Origin: Nematostella vectensis
Taxonomy: Eukaryota > Cnidaria > Anthozoa > Actiniaria > Edwardsiidae
NCBI RefSeq assembly: GCF_932526225.1
Contig: NC_064043.1
Span: 806,001-870,000 of the forward strand
Length of the DNA: 64,000 nucleotides
Direction of reading: 5' to 3'
Positions within the stretch are counted from its first letter, which is position 1, and each line of letters begins with the position of its first letter. Both the position numbers and the translations under genes were made by a program. Of this stretch, positions 38,273 through 52,544 are shown piece by piece. The notes below the pieces were generated by a model. It worked only from the letters and a program-made list of their open reading frames with translations, was not told the DNA's origin and ran no database searches.

Positions 38273-39909
38273 GCAATTATCATTACAATTCCCTTCAGCA
38301 ATGCCACGTTAGTCTTTCGTTGCGGGCACTTGACTACTAACGCAGCGACCCGGGTTCGATTCCCGCTGATAGCCTATTTTTTTTTTCTTTATTTTTTTTT
38401 TATATCGATACTTAATTATACTGTTCTTGGTGTGTCATGACATAAAAAGAAGGTATAGGGACATTTTTATGTACTCTCAGCATCTTTGATGTGCTCATGC
38501 TTTGTTCAGGATCCTGTACATATTTTATGCACACAAGAACTAACTAGATTCCTTGGATAACTTGATTAAGTAGATTCTAACATAGAGCATAGCGCTCGAT
38601 AGATTGATATACCTATTTTTCCGAGTATACTGTTTTATTTTTCCTAATGTTACTTTTTGGAATTTACATTCGGAAAAAAAATTATCGATTGTAACCTTTT
38701 GGAGGTTACACTCGTAAAACAAATTCCCGAATGTAACCCTGAAGCTTTTCCCGAATGTAACCTCCAGTCCGATGGTGACTTTGCTTGGGATAGTTTCCGA
38801 TACCAATAGTATTTAAAGTAATTTTCATTACAATTCCCTTCAGCAATGCCACGTTAGTCTTTCGTTGCGGGCACTTGACTACTAACTCAGCGACCCGGGT
38901 TCGATTCCCGCTGATAGCCTATTTTTTTTCTTTCTTTTTTTTTTTTTTAAATATCGAAACTTAATTATACTGTTCTAGGTGTGTCATGACATAAAAAGAA
39001 GGTATAGGAACATTTTTATGTACTCTCAGCATCGTTGATGTGATCATGCTTTGTTCAGGATCCTATACATATTTTATGCACACAAGAACTAACTAGATTC
39101 CTTGGATAACTTGATTAAGTAGATTCTAACATAGAGCATAGCGCTCGATAGATTGACATACCTTTTTTTCCGAGTATACTGTTTTATTTTTCCTAATGTT
39201 ACTTTTTGGAATTTACATTCGGAAAAAAATTATCGATTGTAACATTTTGGAGGTTACACTCGTAAAACAAATTCCCGAATGTAACCCTGAAGCTTTTCCC
39301 GAATGTAACCTCCAGTCCGATGGTGACTTTGCTTGGGATAGTTTACGATACCAATAGTATTAAAAGTAATTTTCATTACAATTCCCTTCAGCAATGCCAC
39401 GTTAGTCTTTCGTTGCGGGCACTTGACTCCTAACGCAGCGACCCGGGTTCGATTCCCGCTGATAGCCTTTTTTCTTCTTTATTTTTTTTTTAAATATCGA
39501 TACTTAATTATACTGTTATTGGTGTGTCATGACATAAAAAGAAGAAATATGGTCATTTTTATGTACTCTCAGCATCTTTGATGTGCTCATGCTTTGTTCA
39601 GGATCCTGTACATATTTTATGCACACAAGAACTAACTAGATTCCTTGGATAACTTGATTAAGTAGATTCTAACATAGAGCATAGCGCTCGATAGATTGAT
39701 ATACCTATTTTTCCTGGTATACTGTTTTATTTTTATTAATGTTACTTTTTGGAATTTACATTCGAAAAAAAAATTATCGATTGTAACCTTTTGGAGGTTA
39801 CACTCGTAAAACAAATTCCCGAATGTAACCCTGAAACTTTTCCCGAATGTAACCTCCAGTCCAATGGTGACTTTGCTTGGGATAGTTTACGATACCAATA
39901 GTATTAAAA
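38273..39909 (+). repeat. 1637-bp trimer, copy 1
   Basis: The variant AAAAGCAATTATC at 38273 recurs at 39910. GATGTGATCATGC (about 39049 and 40676) and the TTTTTATTAATG unit (about 39731 and 41369) follow at the same offset. The block is three full monomers long. Confidence 0.85.
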
Positions 39910-41546
39910 GCAATTATCATTACAATTCCCTTCAGCAATGCCACGTTAGTCTTTCGTTGCGGGCACTTGACTACTAACGCAGCGACCCGGGTTCGATTCC
40001 CGCTGATAGCCTATTTTTTTTTTCTTTATTTTTTTTTTATATCGATACTTAATTATACTGTTCTTGGTGTGTCATGACATAAAAAGAAGGTATAGGGACA
40101 TTTTTATGTACTCTCAGCATCTTTGATGTGCTCATGCTTTGTTCAGGATCCTGTACATATTTTATGCACACAAGAACTAACTAGATTCCTTGGATAACTT
40201 GATTAAGTAGATTCTAACATAGAGCATAGCGCTCGATAGATTGATATACCTATTTTTCCGAGTATACTGTTTTATTTTTCCTAATGTTACTTTTTGGAAT
40301 TTACATTCGGAAAAAAAATTATCGATTGTAACCTTTTGGAGGTTACACTCGTAAAACAAATTCCCGAATGTAACCCTGAAGCTTTTCCCGAATGTAACCT
40401 CCAGTCCGATGGTGACTTTGCTTGGGATAGTTTCCGATACCAATAGTATTTAAAGTAATTTTCATTACAATTCCCTTCAGCAATGCCACGTTAGTCTTTC
40501 GTTGCGGGCACTTGACTACTAACTCAGCGACCCGGGTTCGATTCCCGCTGATAGCCTATTTTTTTTCTTTCTTTTTTTTTTTTTTAAATATCGAAACTTA
40601 ATTATACTGTTCTAGGTGTGTCATGACATAAAAAGAAGGTATAGGAACATTTTTATGTACTCTCAGCATCGTTGATGTGATCATGCTTTGTTCAGGATCC
40701 TATACATATTTTATGCACACAAGAACTAACTAGATTCCTTGGATAACTTGATTAAGTAGATTCTAACATAGAGCATAGCGCTCGATAGATTGATATACCT
40801 TTTTTTCCGAGTATACTGTTTTATTTTTCCTAATGTTACTTTTTGGAATTTACATTCGGAAAAAAATTATCGATTGTAACATTTTGGAGGTTACACTCGT
40901 AAAACAAATTCCCGAATGTAACCCTGAAGCTTTTCCCGAATGTAACCTCCAGTCCGATGGTGACTTTGCTTGGGATAGTTTACGATACCAATAGTATTAA
41001 AAGTAATTTTCATTACAATTCCCTTCAGCAATGCCACGTTAGTCTTTCGTTGCGGGCACTTGACTCCTAACGCAGCGACCCGGGTTCGATTCCCGCTGAT
41101 AGCCTTTTTTTTTCTTTATTTTTTTTTTAAATATCGATACTTAATTATACTGTTATTGGTGTGTCATGACATAAAAAGAAGAAATATGGTCATTTTTATG
41201 TACTCTCAGCATCTTTGATGTGCTCATGCTTTGTTCAGGATCCTGTACATATTTTATGCACACAAGAACTAACTAGATTCCTTGGATAACTTGATTAAGT
41301 AGATTCTAACATAGAGCATAGCGCTCGATAGATTGATATACCTATTTTTCCTAGTATACTGTTTTATTTTTATTAATGTTACTTTTTGGAATTTACATTC
41401 GAAAAAAAAATTATCGATTGTAACCTTTTGGAGGTTACACTCGTAAAACAAATTCCCGAATGTAACCCTGAAACTTTTCCCGAATGTAACCTCCAGTCCA
41501 ATGGTGACTTTGCTTGGGATAGTTTACGATACCAATAGTATTAAAA
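39910..41546 (+). repeat. 1637-bp trimer, copy 2
   Basis: This is the tandem partner of the preceding trimer. It returns to AAAAGTAATTATC at its end, which marks the limit of the duplication. Confidence 0.8.
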
Positions 41547-41609
41547 GTAATTATCATTACAATTCCCTTCAGCAATGCCACGTTAGTCTTTCGTTGCGGG
41601 CACTTGACT

Positions 41610-44600
41610 ACTAACGCAGCGACCCGGGTTCGATTCCCGCTGATAGCCTATTTTTTTTTTTCTTAATTTTTTTTTTATATCGATACTTAATTATACTGTT
41701 CTTGGTGTGTCATGACATAAAAAGAAGGTATAGGGACATTTTTATGTACTCTCAGCATCTTTGATGTGCTCATGCTTTGTTCAGGATCCTGTACATATTT
41801 TATGCACACAAGAACTAACTAGATTCCTTGGATAACTTGATTAAGTAGATTCTAACATAGAGCATAGCGCTCGATAGATTGATATACCTATTTTTCTGAG
41901 TATACTGTTTTATTTTTCCTAATGTTACTTTTTGGAATTTACATTCGGAAAAAAAATTATCGATTGTAACCTTTTGGAGGTTACACTCGTAAAACAAATT
42001 CCCGAATGTAACCCTGAAGCTTTTCCCGAATGTAACCTCCAGTCCGATGGTGACTTTGCTTGGGATAGTTTCCGATACCAATAGTATTTAAAGTAATTTT
42101 CATTACAATTCCCTTCAGCAATGCCACGTTAGTCTTTCGTTGCAGGCACTTGACTACTAACTCAGCGACCCGGGTTCGATTCCCGCTGATAGCCTATTTT
42201 TTTTCTTTATTTTTTTTTTTTTTTTAAATATGGAAACTTAATTATACTGTTCTAGGTGTGTCATGACATAAAAAGAAGGTATAGGAACATTTTTATGTAC
42301 TCTCAGCATCGTTGATGTGCTCATGCTTTGTTCAGGATCCTATACATATTTTATGCACACAAGAACTAACTAGATTCCTTGGATAACTTGATTAAGTAGA
42401 TTCTAACATAGAGCATAGCGCTCGATAGATTGATATACCTTTTTTTCCGAGTATACTGTTTTATTTTTCCTAATGTTACTTTTTGGAATTTACATTCGGA
42501 AAAAAATTATCGATTGTAACATTTTGGAGGTTACAATCGTAAAACAAATTCCCGAATGTTACCCTGAAGCTTTTCCCGAATGTAACCTCCAGTCCGATGG
42601 TGACTTTGCTTGGGATAGTTTACTATACCAATAGTATTAAAAGTAATTTTCATTACAATTCCCTTCAGCAATGCCACGTTAGTCTTTCGTTGCGGGCACT
42701 TGACTCCTAACGCAGCGACCCGGGTTCGATTCCCGCTGATAGCCTTTTTTTTTCTTTATTTTTTTTTTAAATATCGATACTTAATTATACTGTTATTGGT
42801 GTGTCATGACATAAAAAGAAGAAATATGGTCATTTTTATGTACTCTCAGCATCTTTGATGTGCTCATGCTTTGTTCAGGATCCTGTACATATTTTATGCA
42901 CACAAGAACTAACTAGATTCCTTGGATAACTTGATTAAGTAGATTCTAACATAGAGCATAGCGCTCGATAGATTGATATACCTATTTTTCCAAGTATACT
43001 GTTTTATTTTTCCTAATGTTACTTTTTGGAATGTACATTCGGAAAAAAATTATCGATAGTAACCTTTTGGAGGTTACACTCGTAAAACAAATTCCCGAAT
43101 GTAACCCTGAAGGTTTTCCCGAATGTAACCTCCAGTCCGATGGTGACTTTGCTTGGGATAGTTTCCGATACCAATAGTATTTTAAGTAATTTTCATTACA
43201 ATTCCCTTCAGCAATGCCACGTTAGTCTTTCGTTGCGGGCACTTGACTACTAACTCAGCGACCCGGGTTCGATTCCCGCTGATAGCCTATTTTTTTTCTT
43301 TATTTTTTTTTTAAATATCGATACTTAATTATACTGTTCTAGGTGTGTCATGACATAAAAAAAAGGTATAGGAACATTTTTATGTACTCTCAGCATCGTT
43401 GATGTGCTCATGCTTTGTTCAGGATCCTATACATATTTTATGCACACAAGAACTAACTAGATTCCTTGGATAACTTGATTAAGTAGATTCTAACATAGAG
43501 CATAGCGCTCGATAGATTGATATACCTTTTTTTCCGAGTATACTGTTTTATTTTTCCTAATGTTACTTTTTGGAATTTACATTCGGAAAAAAATTATCGA
43601 TTGTAACATTTTGGAGGTTACACTCGTAAAACAAATTCCCGAATGTAACCCTGAAGCTTTTCCCGAATGTAACCTCCAGTCCGATGGTGACTTTGCATGG
43701 GATAGTTTACGATACCAATAGTATTAAAAGTAATTTTCATTACAATTCCCTTCAGCAATGCCACGTTAGTCTTTCGTTGCGGGCACTTGACTCCTAACGC
43801 AGCGACCCGGGTTCGATTCCCGCTGATATCCTTTTTTTTTCTTAATTTTTTTTTTTAAATATCGATACTTAATTATACTGTTATTGGTGTGTCATGACAT
43901 AAAAAGAAGAAATATGGTCATTTTTATGTACTCTCAGCATCTTTGATGTGCTCATGCTTTGTTCAGGATCCTGTACATATTTTATGCACACAAGAACTAA
44001 CTAGATTCCTTGGATAACTTGATTAAGTAGATTCTAACATAGAGCATAGCGCTCGATAGATTGATATACCTATTTTTCCGAGTATACTGTTTTATTTTTC
44101 CTAATGTTACTTTTTGGAATTTACATTCGGAAAAAAAATTATCGATTGTAACCTTTTGGAGGTTACACTCGTAAAACAAATTCCCGAATGTAACCCTGAA
44201 GCTTTTCCCGAATGTAACCTCCAGTACGATGGTGACTTTGCTTGGGATAGTTTCCGATACCAATAGTATTTAAAGTAATTTTCATTAAAATTCCCTTCAG
44301 CAATGCCACGTTAGTCTTTCGTTGCGGGCACTTGACTACTAACGCAGCGACCCGGGTTCGATTCCCGCTGATAGCCTATTTTTTTTTCTTTATTTTTTTT
44401 TTTTAATATCGATACTTAATTATACTGTTCTAGGTGTGTCATGACATAAAAAGAAGGTATAGGAACATTTTTATGTACTCTCAGCATCTTTGATGTGCTC
44501 ATGCTTTGTTCAGCATCCTATACATATTTTATGCACACAAGAACTAACTAGATTCCTTGGATAACTTGATTAAGTAGATTCTAACATAGAGCATAGCGCT

Positions 44601-47062
44601 CGATAGATTGATATACCTTTTTTTCCGAGTATACTGTTTTATTTTTCCTAATGTTACTTTTTGGAATGTACATTCGGAAAAAAATTATCGATTGTAACAT
44701 TTTGGAGGTTACACTCGTAAAACAAATTCCCGAATGTAACCCTGAAGCTTTTCCCGAATGTAACCTCCAGTCCAATGGTGACTTTGCTTGGGATAGTTTA
44801 CGATACCAATAGTATTAAAAAAATTATCATTACAATTCCCTTTAGCAATGCCACGTTAGTCTTTCGTTGCGGGCACTTGACTCCTAACGCAGCGACCCGG
44901 GTTCGATTCCCGCTGATAGCCTATTTTTTCTTTATTTTTTTTTAAAAATATCGATACTTAATTATACTGTTATTGGTGTGTCATGACATAAAAAGAAGAA
45001 ATATAGTCATTTTTATGTACTCTCAGCATCTTTGATGTGCTCATGCTTTGTTCAGGATCCTGTACATATTTTATGCACACAAGAACTAACTTGATTCCTT
45101 GGATAACTTGATTAAGTAGATTCTAACATAGAGCATAGCGCTCGATAGATTGATATACCTTTTTTTCCGAGTATACTGTTCTATTTTTCCTAATGTTACT
45201 TTTTCGAATTTACATTCGGAAAAAAAAATTATCGATTGTAACCTTTTGGAGGTTACACTCGTAAAACAAATTCCCGAATGTAACCCTGAAGCTTTTCCCG
45301 AATGTAACCTCCAGTCCGATTGTGACTTTTCTTGGGATAGTTTACGATACCAATAGTATTAAACGTAATTTTCATTACAATTCCCTTCAGCAATGCCACG
45401 TTAGTCTTTCGTTGCGGGCACTTGACTCCTAACGCAGCGACCCGGGTTCGATTCCCGCTGATAGCCTTTTTTTTTCTTTATTTATTTTTTTAAATATCGA
45501 TACTCAATTATACTGTTATTGGTGTGTCATGACATAAAAAGAAGAAATATGGTCATTTTTATGTACTCTCAGCATCTTTGATGTGCTCATGCTTTGTTCA
45601 GGATCCTGTACATATTTTATGCACACAAGAACTAACTTGATTCCTTGGATAACTTGATTAAGTAGATTCTAACATAGAGCATAGCGCTCGATAGATTGAT
45701 ATACCTTTTTTTCCGAGTATACTGTTTCATTTTTCCTAATGTTACTTTTTGGAATTTACATTCGGAAAAAAAATTATCGATTGTAACCTTTTGGAGGTTA
45801 CACTCGTAAAACAAATTCCCGAATGTAACCCTGAAGCTTTTCCCGAATGTAACTTCCAGTCCGATGGTGACTTTGCTTGGGATAGTTTACGATACCAATA
45901 GTATTAAAAGTAATTTTCATTACAATTCCCTTCAGCAATGCCACGTTAGTCTTTCGTTGCGGGCACTTGACTCCTAACGCAGCGACCCGGGTTCGATTCC
46001 CGCTGATAGCCTTTTTTTTTCTTTATTTTTTTTAAAAATATCGATACTTAATTATACTGTTATTGGTGTGTCATGACATAAAAAGAAGAAATATGGTCAT
46101 TTTTATGTAATCTCAGCATCTTTGATGTGCTCATGCTTTGTTCAGGATCATCTACATATTTTATGCACACAAGAACTAACTAGATTCCTTGGATAACTTG
46201 ATTAAGTAGATTCTAACATAGAGCATAGCGCTCGATAGATTGATATATCTTTTTTTCCGAGTATACTGTTTTATTTTTCCTAATGTTACTTTTTGGAATT
46301 TACATTCGGAAAAAAATTATCGATTGTAACATTTTGGAGGTTACACTCGTAAAACAAATTCCCGAATGTAACCCTGAAGCTTTTCCCGAATGTAACCTCC
46401 AGTCCGATTGTGACTTTTCTTGGGATAGTTTACGATACCAATAGTATTAAACGTAATTTTCATTACAATTCCCTTCAGCAATGCCACGTTAGTCTTTCGT
46501 TGCGGGCACTTGACTCCTAACGCAGCCACCCGGGTTCGATTCCCGCTGATAGTCTTTTTTTTTCTTTATTTTTTTTTTAAATATCGATACTTAATTATAC
46601 TGTTATTGGTGTGTCATGACATAAAAAGAAGAAATATGGTCATTTTTATGTACTCTCAGCATCTTTGATGTGCTCATGCTTTGTTCAGGATCCTGTACAT
46701 ATTTTATGCACACAAGAACTAACTTGATTCCTTGGATAACTTGATTAAGTAGATTCTAACATAGAGCATAGCGCTCGATAGATTGATTGATATACCTTTT
46801 TTTCCGAGTATACTGTTTTATTTTTCCTAATGTTACTTTTTGGAATTTACATTCGGAAAAAAATTATCGATTGTAACATTTTGGAGGTTACACTCGTAAA
46901 ACAAATTCCCGAATGTAACCCTGAAGCTTTTCCCGAATGTCACCTCCAGTCCGATGGTGACTTTGCTTGGGATAGTTTACGATACCAATAGTATTAAAAG
47001 TAATTTTCATTACAATTCCCTTCAGCAATGCCACGTTAGTCTTTCGTTGCGGGCACTTGACT
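41610..47062 (+). repeat. 5.45-kb decamer higher-order repeat, copy 1
   Basis: Ten monomers recur at an offset of 5451-5455 bp. Markers are TTTTTCTGAGTATAC (about 41891 and 47350), GGAATGTACATTCGG (about 43030 and 48482), the CAGCATCCTATAC loss of the BamHI site (about 44511 and 49963), TACTCAATTATAC (about 45501 and 50951) and the AGGATCATCTAC site loss (about 46144 and 51595). This copy alone has the 4-bp expansion GATTGATTGA at 46781. Confidence 0.87.
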
Positions 47063-50000
47063 ACTAACGCAGCGACCCGGGTTCGATTCCCGCTGATAGC
47101 CTATTTTTTTTTTTCTTAATTTTTTTTTTTTATATCGATACTTAATTATACTGTTCTTGGTGTGTCATGACATAAAAAGAAGGTATAGGGACATTTTTAT
47201 GTACTCTCAGCATCTTTGATGTGCTCATGCTTTGTTCAGGATCCTGTACATATTTTATGCACACAAGAACTAACTAGATTCCTTGGATAACTTGATTAAG
47301 TAGATTCTAACATAGAGCATAGCGCTCGATAGATTGATATACCTATTTTTCTGAGTATACTGTTTTATTTTTCCTAATGTTACTTTTTGGAATTTACATT
47401 CGGAAAAAAAATTATCGATTGTAACCTTTTGGAGGTTACACTCGTAAAACAAATTCCCGAATGTAACCCTGAAGCTTTTCCCGAATGTAACCTCCAGTCC
47501 GATGGTGACTTTGCTTGGGATAGTTTCCGATACCAATAGTATTTAAAGTAATTTTCATTACAATTCCCTTCAGCAATGCCACGTTAGTCTTTCGTTGCGG
47601 GCACTTGACTACTAACTCAGCGACCCGGGTTCGATTCCCGCTGATAGCCTATTTTTTTTCTTTATTTTTTTTTTTTTAAATATCGAAACTTAATTATACT
47701 GTTCTAGGTGTGTCATGACATAAAAAGAAGGTATAGGAACATTTTTATGTACTCTCAGCATCGTTGATGTGCTCATGCTTTGTTCAGGATCCTATACATA
47801 TTTTATGCACACAAGAACTAACTAGATTCCTTGGATAACTTGATTAAGTAGATTCTAACATAGAGCATAGCGCTCGATAGATTGATATACCTTTTTTTCC
47901 GAGTATACTGTTTTATTTTTGCTAATGTTACTTTTTGGAATTTACATTCGGAAAAAAATTATCGATTGTAACATTTTGGAGGTTACACTCGTAAAACAAA
48001 TTCCCGAATGTAACCCTGAAGCTTTTCCCGAATGTAACCTCCAGTCCGATGGTGACTTTGCTTGGGATAGTTTACGATACCAATAGTATTAAAAGTAATT
48101 TTCATTACAATTCCCTTCAGCAATGCCACGTTAGTCTTTCGTTGCGGGCACTTGACTCCTAACGCAGCGACCCGGGTTCGATTCCCGCTGATAGCCTTTT
48201 TTTTTCTTTATTTTTTTTTTAAATATCGATACTTAATTATACTGTTATTGGTGTGTCATGACATAAAAAGAAGAAATATGGTCATTTTTATGTACTCTCA
48301 GCATCTTTGATGTGCTCATGCTTTGTTCAGGATCCTGTACATATTTTATGCACACAAGAACTAACTAGATTCCTTGGATAACTTGATTAAGTAGATTCTA
48401 ACATAGAGCATAGCGCTCGATAGATTGATATACCTATTTTTCCGAGTATACTGTTTTATTTTTCCTAATGTTACTTTTTGGAATGTACATTCGGAAAAAA
48501 ATTATCGATTGTAACCTTTTGGAGGTTACACTCGTAAAACAAATTCCCGAATGTAACCCTGAAGGTTTTCCCGAATGTAACCTCCAGTCCGATGGTGACT
48601 TTGTTTGGGATAGTTTCCGATACCAATAGTATTTAAAGTAATTTTCATTACAATTCCCTTCAGCAATGCCACGTTAGTCTTTCGTTGCGGGCACTTGACT
48701 ACTAACTCAGCGACCCGGGTTCGATTCCCGCTGATAGCCTATTTTTTTTCTTAATTTTTTTTTTTAAATATCGATACTTAATTATACTGTTCTAGGTGTG
48801 TCATGACATAAAAAAAAGGTATAGGAACATTTTTATGTACTCTCAGCATCGTTGATGTGCTCATGCTTTGTTCAGGATCCTATACATATTTTATGCACAC
48901 AAGAACTAACTAGATTCCTTGGATAACTTGATTAAGTAGATTCTAACATAGAGCATAGCGCTCGATAGATTGATATACCTTTTTTTCCGAGTATACTGTT
49001 TTATTTTTCCTAATGTTACTTTTTGGAATTTACATTCGGAAAAAAATTATCGATTGTAACATTTTGGAGGTTACACTCGTAAAACAAATTCCCGAATGTA
49101 ACCCTGAAGCTTTTCCCGAATGTAACCTCCAGTCCGATGGTGACTTTGCATGGGATAGTTTACGATACCAATAGTATTAAAAGTAATTTTCATTACAATT
49201 CCCTTCAGCAATGCCACGTTAGTCTTTCGTTGCGGGCACTTGACTCCTAACGCAGCGACCCGGGTTCGATTCCCGCTGATATCCTTTTTTTTTCTTAATT
49301 TTTTTTTTAAATATCGATACTTAATTATACTGTTATTGGTGTGTCATGACATAAAAAGAAGAAATATGGTCATTTTTATGTACTCTCAGCATCTTTGATG
49401 TGCTCATGCTTTGTTCAGGATCCTGTACATACTTTATGCACACAAGAACTAACTAGATTCCTTGGATAACTTGATTAAGTAGATTCTAACATAAAGAATA
49501 GCGCTCGATAGATTGATATACCTATTTTTCCGAGTATACTGTTTTATTTTTCCTAATGTTACTTTTTGGAATTTACATTCGGAAAAAAAATTATCGATTG
49601 TAACCTTTTGGAGGTTACACTCGTAAAACAAATTCCCGAATGTAACCCTGAAGCTTTTCCCGAATGTAACCTCCAGTACGATGGTGACTTTGCTTGGGAT
49701 AGTTTCCGATACCAATAGTATTTAAAGTAATTTTCATTAAAATTCCCTTCAGCAATGCCACGTTAGTCTTTCGTTGCGGGCACTTGACTACTAACGCAGC
49801 GACCCGGGTTCGATTCCCGCTGATAGCCTATTTTTTTTTCTTTATTTTTTTTTTTAATATCGATACTTAATTATACTGTTCTAGGTGTGTCATGACATAA
49901 AAAGAAGGTATAGGAACATTTTTATGTACTCTCAGCATCTTTGATGTGCTCATGCTTTGTTCAGCATCCTATACATATTTTATGCACACAAGAACTAACT

Positions 50001-52515
50001 AGATTCCTTGGATAACTTGATTAAGTAGATTCTAACATAGAGCATAGCGCTCGATAGATTGATATACCTTTTTTCCGAGTATACTGTTTTATTTTTCCTA
50101 ATGTTACTTTTTGGAATGTACATTCGGAAAAAAATTATCGATTGTAACATTTTGGAGGTTACACTCGTAAAACAAATTCCCGAATGTAACCCTGAAGCTT
50201 TTCCCGAATGTAACCTCCAGTCCAATGGTGACTTTGCTTGGGATAGTTTACGATACCAATAGTATTAAAAAAAATTATCATTACAATTCCCTTCAGCAAT
50301 GCCACGTTAGTCTTTCGTTGCGGGCACTTGACTCCTAACGCAGCGACCCGGGTTCGATTCCCGCTGATAGCCTATTTTTTCTTTATTTTTTTTTTTAAAT
50401 ATCGATACTTAATTATACTGTTATTGGTGTGTCATGACATAAAAAGAAGAAATATAGTCATTTTTATGTACTCTCAGCATCTTTGATGTGCTCATGCTTT
50501 GTTCAGGATCCTGTACATATTTTATGCACACAAGAACTAACTTGATTCCTTGGATAACTTGATTAAGTAGATTCTAACATAGAGCATAGCGCTCGATAGA
50601 TTGATATACCTTTTTTTCCGAGTATACTGTTCTATTTTTCCTAATGTTACTTTTTCGAATTTACATTCGGAAAAAAAAATTATCGATTGTAACCTTTTGG
50701 AGGTTACACTCGTAAAACAAATTCCCGAATGTAACCCTGAAGCTTTTCCCGAATGTAACCTCCAGTCCGATTGTGACTTTTCTTGGGATAGTTTACGATA
50801 CCAATAGTATTAAACGTAATTTTCATTACAATTCCCTTCAGCAATGCCACGTTAGTCTTTCGTTGCGGGCACTTGACTCCTAACGCAGCGACCCGGGTTC
50901 GATTCCCGCTGATAGCCTTTTTTTTTCTTTATTTATTTTTTTAAATATCGATACTCAATTATACTGTTATTGGTGTGTCATGACATAAAAAGAAGAAATA
51001 TGGTCATTTTTATGTACTCTCAGCATCTTTGATGTGCTCATGCTTTGTTCAGGATCCTGTACATATTTTATGCACACAAGAACTAACTTGATTCCTTGGA
51101 TAACTTGATTAAGTAGATTCTAACATAGAGCATAGCGCTCGATAGATTGATATACCTTTTTTTCCGAGTATACTGTTTTATTTTTCCTAATGTTACTTTT
51201 TGGAATTTACATTCGGAAAAAAAATTATCGATTGTAACCTTTTGGAGGTTACACTCGTAAAACAAATTCCCGAATGTAACCCTGAAGCTTTTCCCGAATG
51301 TAACTTCCAGTCCGATGGTGACTTTGCTTGGGATAGTTTACGATACCAATAGTATTAAAAGTAATTTTCATTACAATTCCCTTCAGCAATGCCACGTTAG
51401 TCTTTCGTTGCGGGCACTTGACTCCTAACGCAGCGACCCGGGTTCGATTCCCGCTGATAGCCTTTTTTTTTCTTTATTTTTTTTAAAAATATCGATACTT
51501 AATTATACTGTTATTGGTGTGTCATGACATAAAAATAAGAAATATGGTCATTTTTATGTAATCTCAGCATCTTTGATGTGCTCATGCTTTGTTCAGGATC
51601 ATCTACATATTTTATGCACACAAGAACTAACTAGATTCCTTGGATAACTTGATTAAGTAGATTCTAACATAGAGCATAGCGCTCGATAGATTGATATATC
51701 TTTTTTTCCGAGTATACTGTTTTATTTTTCCTAATGTTACTTTTTGGAATTTACATTCGGAAAAAAATTATCGATTGTAACATTTTGGAGGTTACACTCG
51801 TAAAACAAATTCCCGAATGTAACCCTGAAGCTTTTCCCGAATGTAACCTCCAGTCCGATTGTGACTTTTCTTGGGATAGTTTACGATACCAATAGTATTA
51901 AACGTAATTTTCATTACAATTCCCTTCAGCAATGCCACGTTAGTCTTTCGTTGCGGGCACTTGACTCCTAACGCAGCCACACGGGTTCGATTCCCGCTGA
52001 TAGTCTTTTTTTTTCTTTATTTTTTTTTTAAATATCGATACTTAATTATACTGTTATTGGTGTGTCATGACATAAAAAGAAGAAATATGGTCATTTTTAT
52101 GTACTCTCAGCATCTTTGATGTGCTCATGCTTTGTTCAGGATCCTGTACATATTTTATGCACACAAGAACTAACTAGATTCCTTGGATAACTTGATTAAG
52201 TAGATTCTAACATAGAGCATAGCGCTCGATAGATTGATATACCTTTTTTTCCGAGTATACTGTTTTATTTTTGCTAATGTTACTTTTTGGAATTTACATT
52301 CGGAAAAAAATTATCGATTGTAACATTTTGGAGGTTACACTCGTAAAACAAATTCCCGAATGGAACCCTGAAGCTTTTCCCGAATGTAACCTCCAGTCCG
52401 ATGGTGACTTTGCTTGGGATAGTTTACGATACCAATAGTATTAAAAGTAATTTTCATTACAATTCCCTTCAGCAATGCCACGTTAGTCTTTCGTTGCGGG
52501 CACTTGACTCCTAAT
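47063..52515 (+). repeat. 5.45-kb decamer higher-order repeat, copy 2
   Basis: It is adjacent to copy 1 and carries the same order of variants. The left junction lies inside the tRNA-like element: it falls between AATTTTCATTAC (47009) and the CTACTAAC variant (47063). Confidence 0.87.
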
Positions 52516-52544
52516 GCAGCGACCCGGGTTCGATTCCCGCTGAT
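49825..52544 (+). repeat. 2.72-kb pentamer, copy 1 (inside decamer copy 2)
   Basis: Five monomers from here are repeated directly downstream at an offset of 2720-2721 bp. Markers include ATTAAAAAAAATTATC, TTTTTCGAATTTACATT, CCGATTGTGACTTTTC and the AGGATCATC site loss. Confidence 0.85.
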
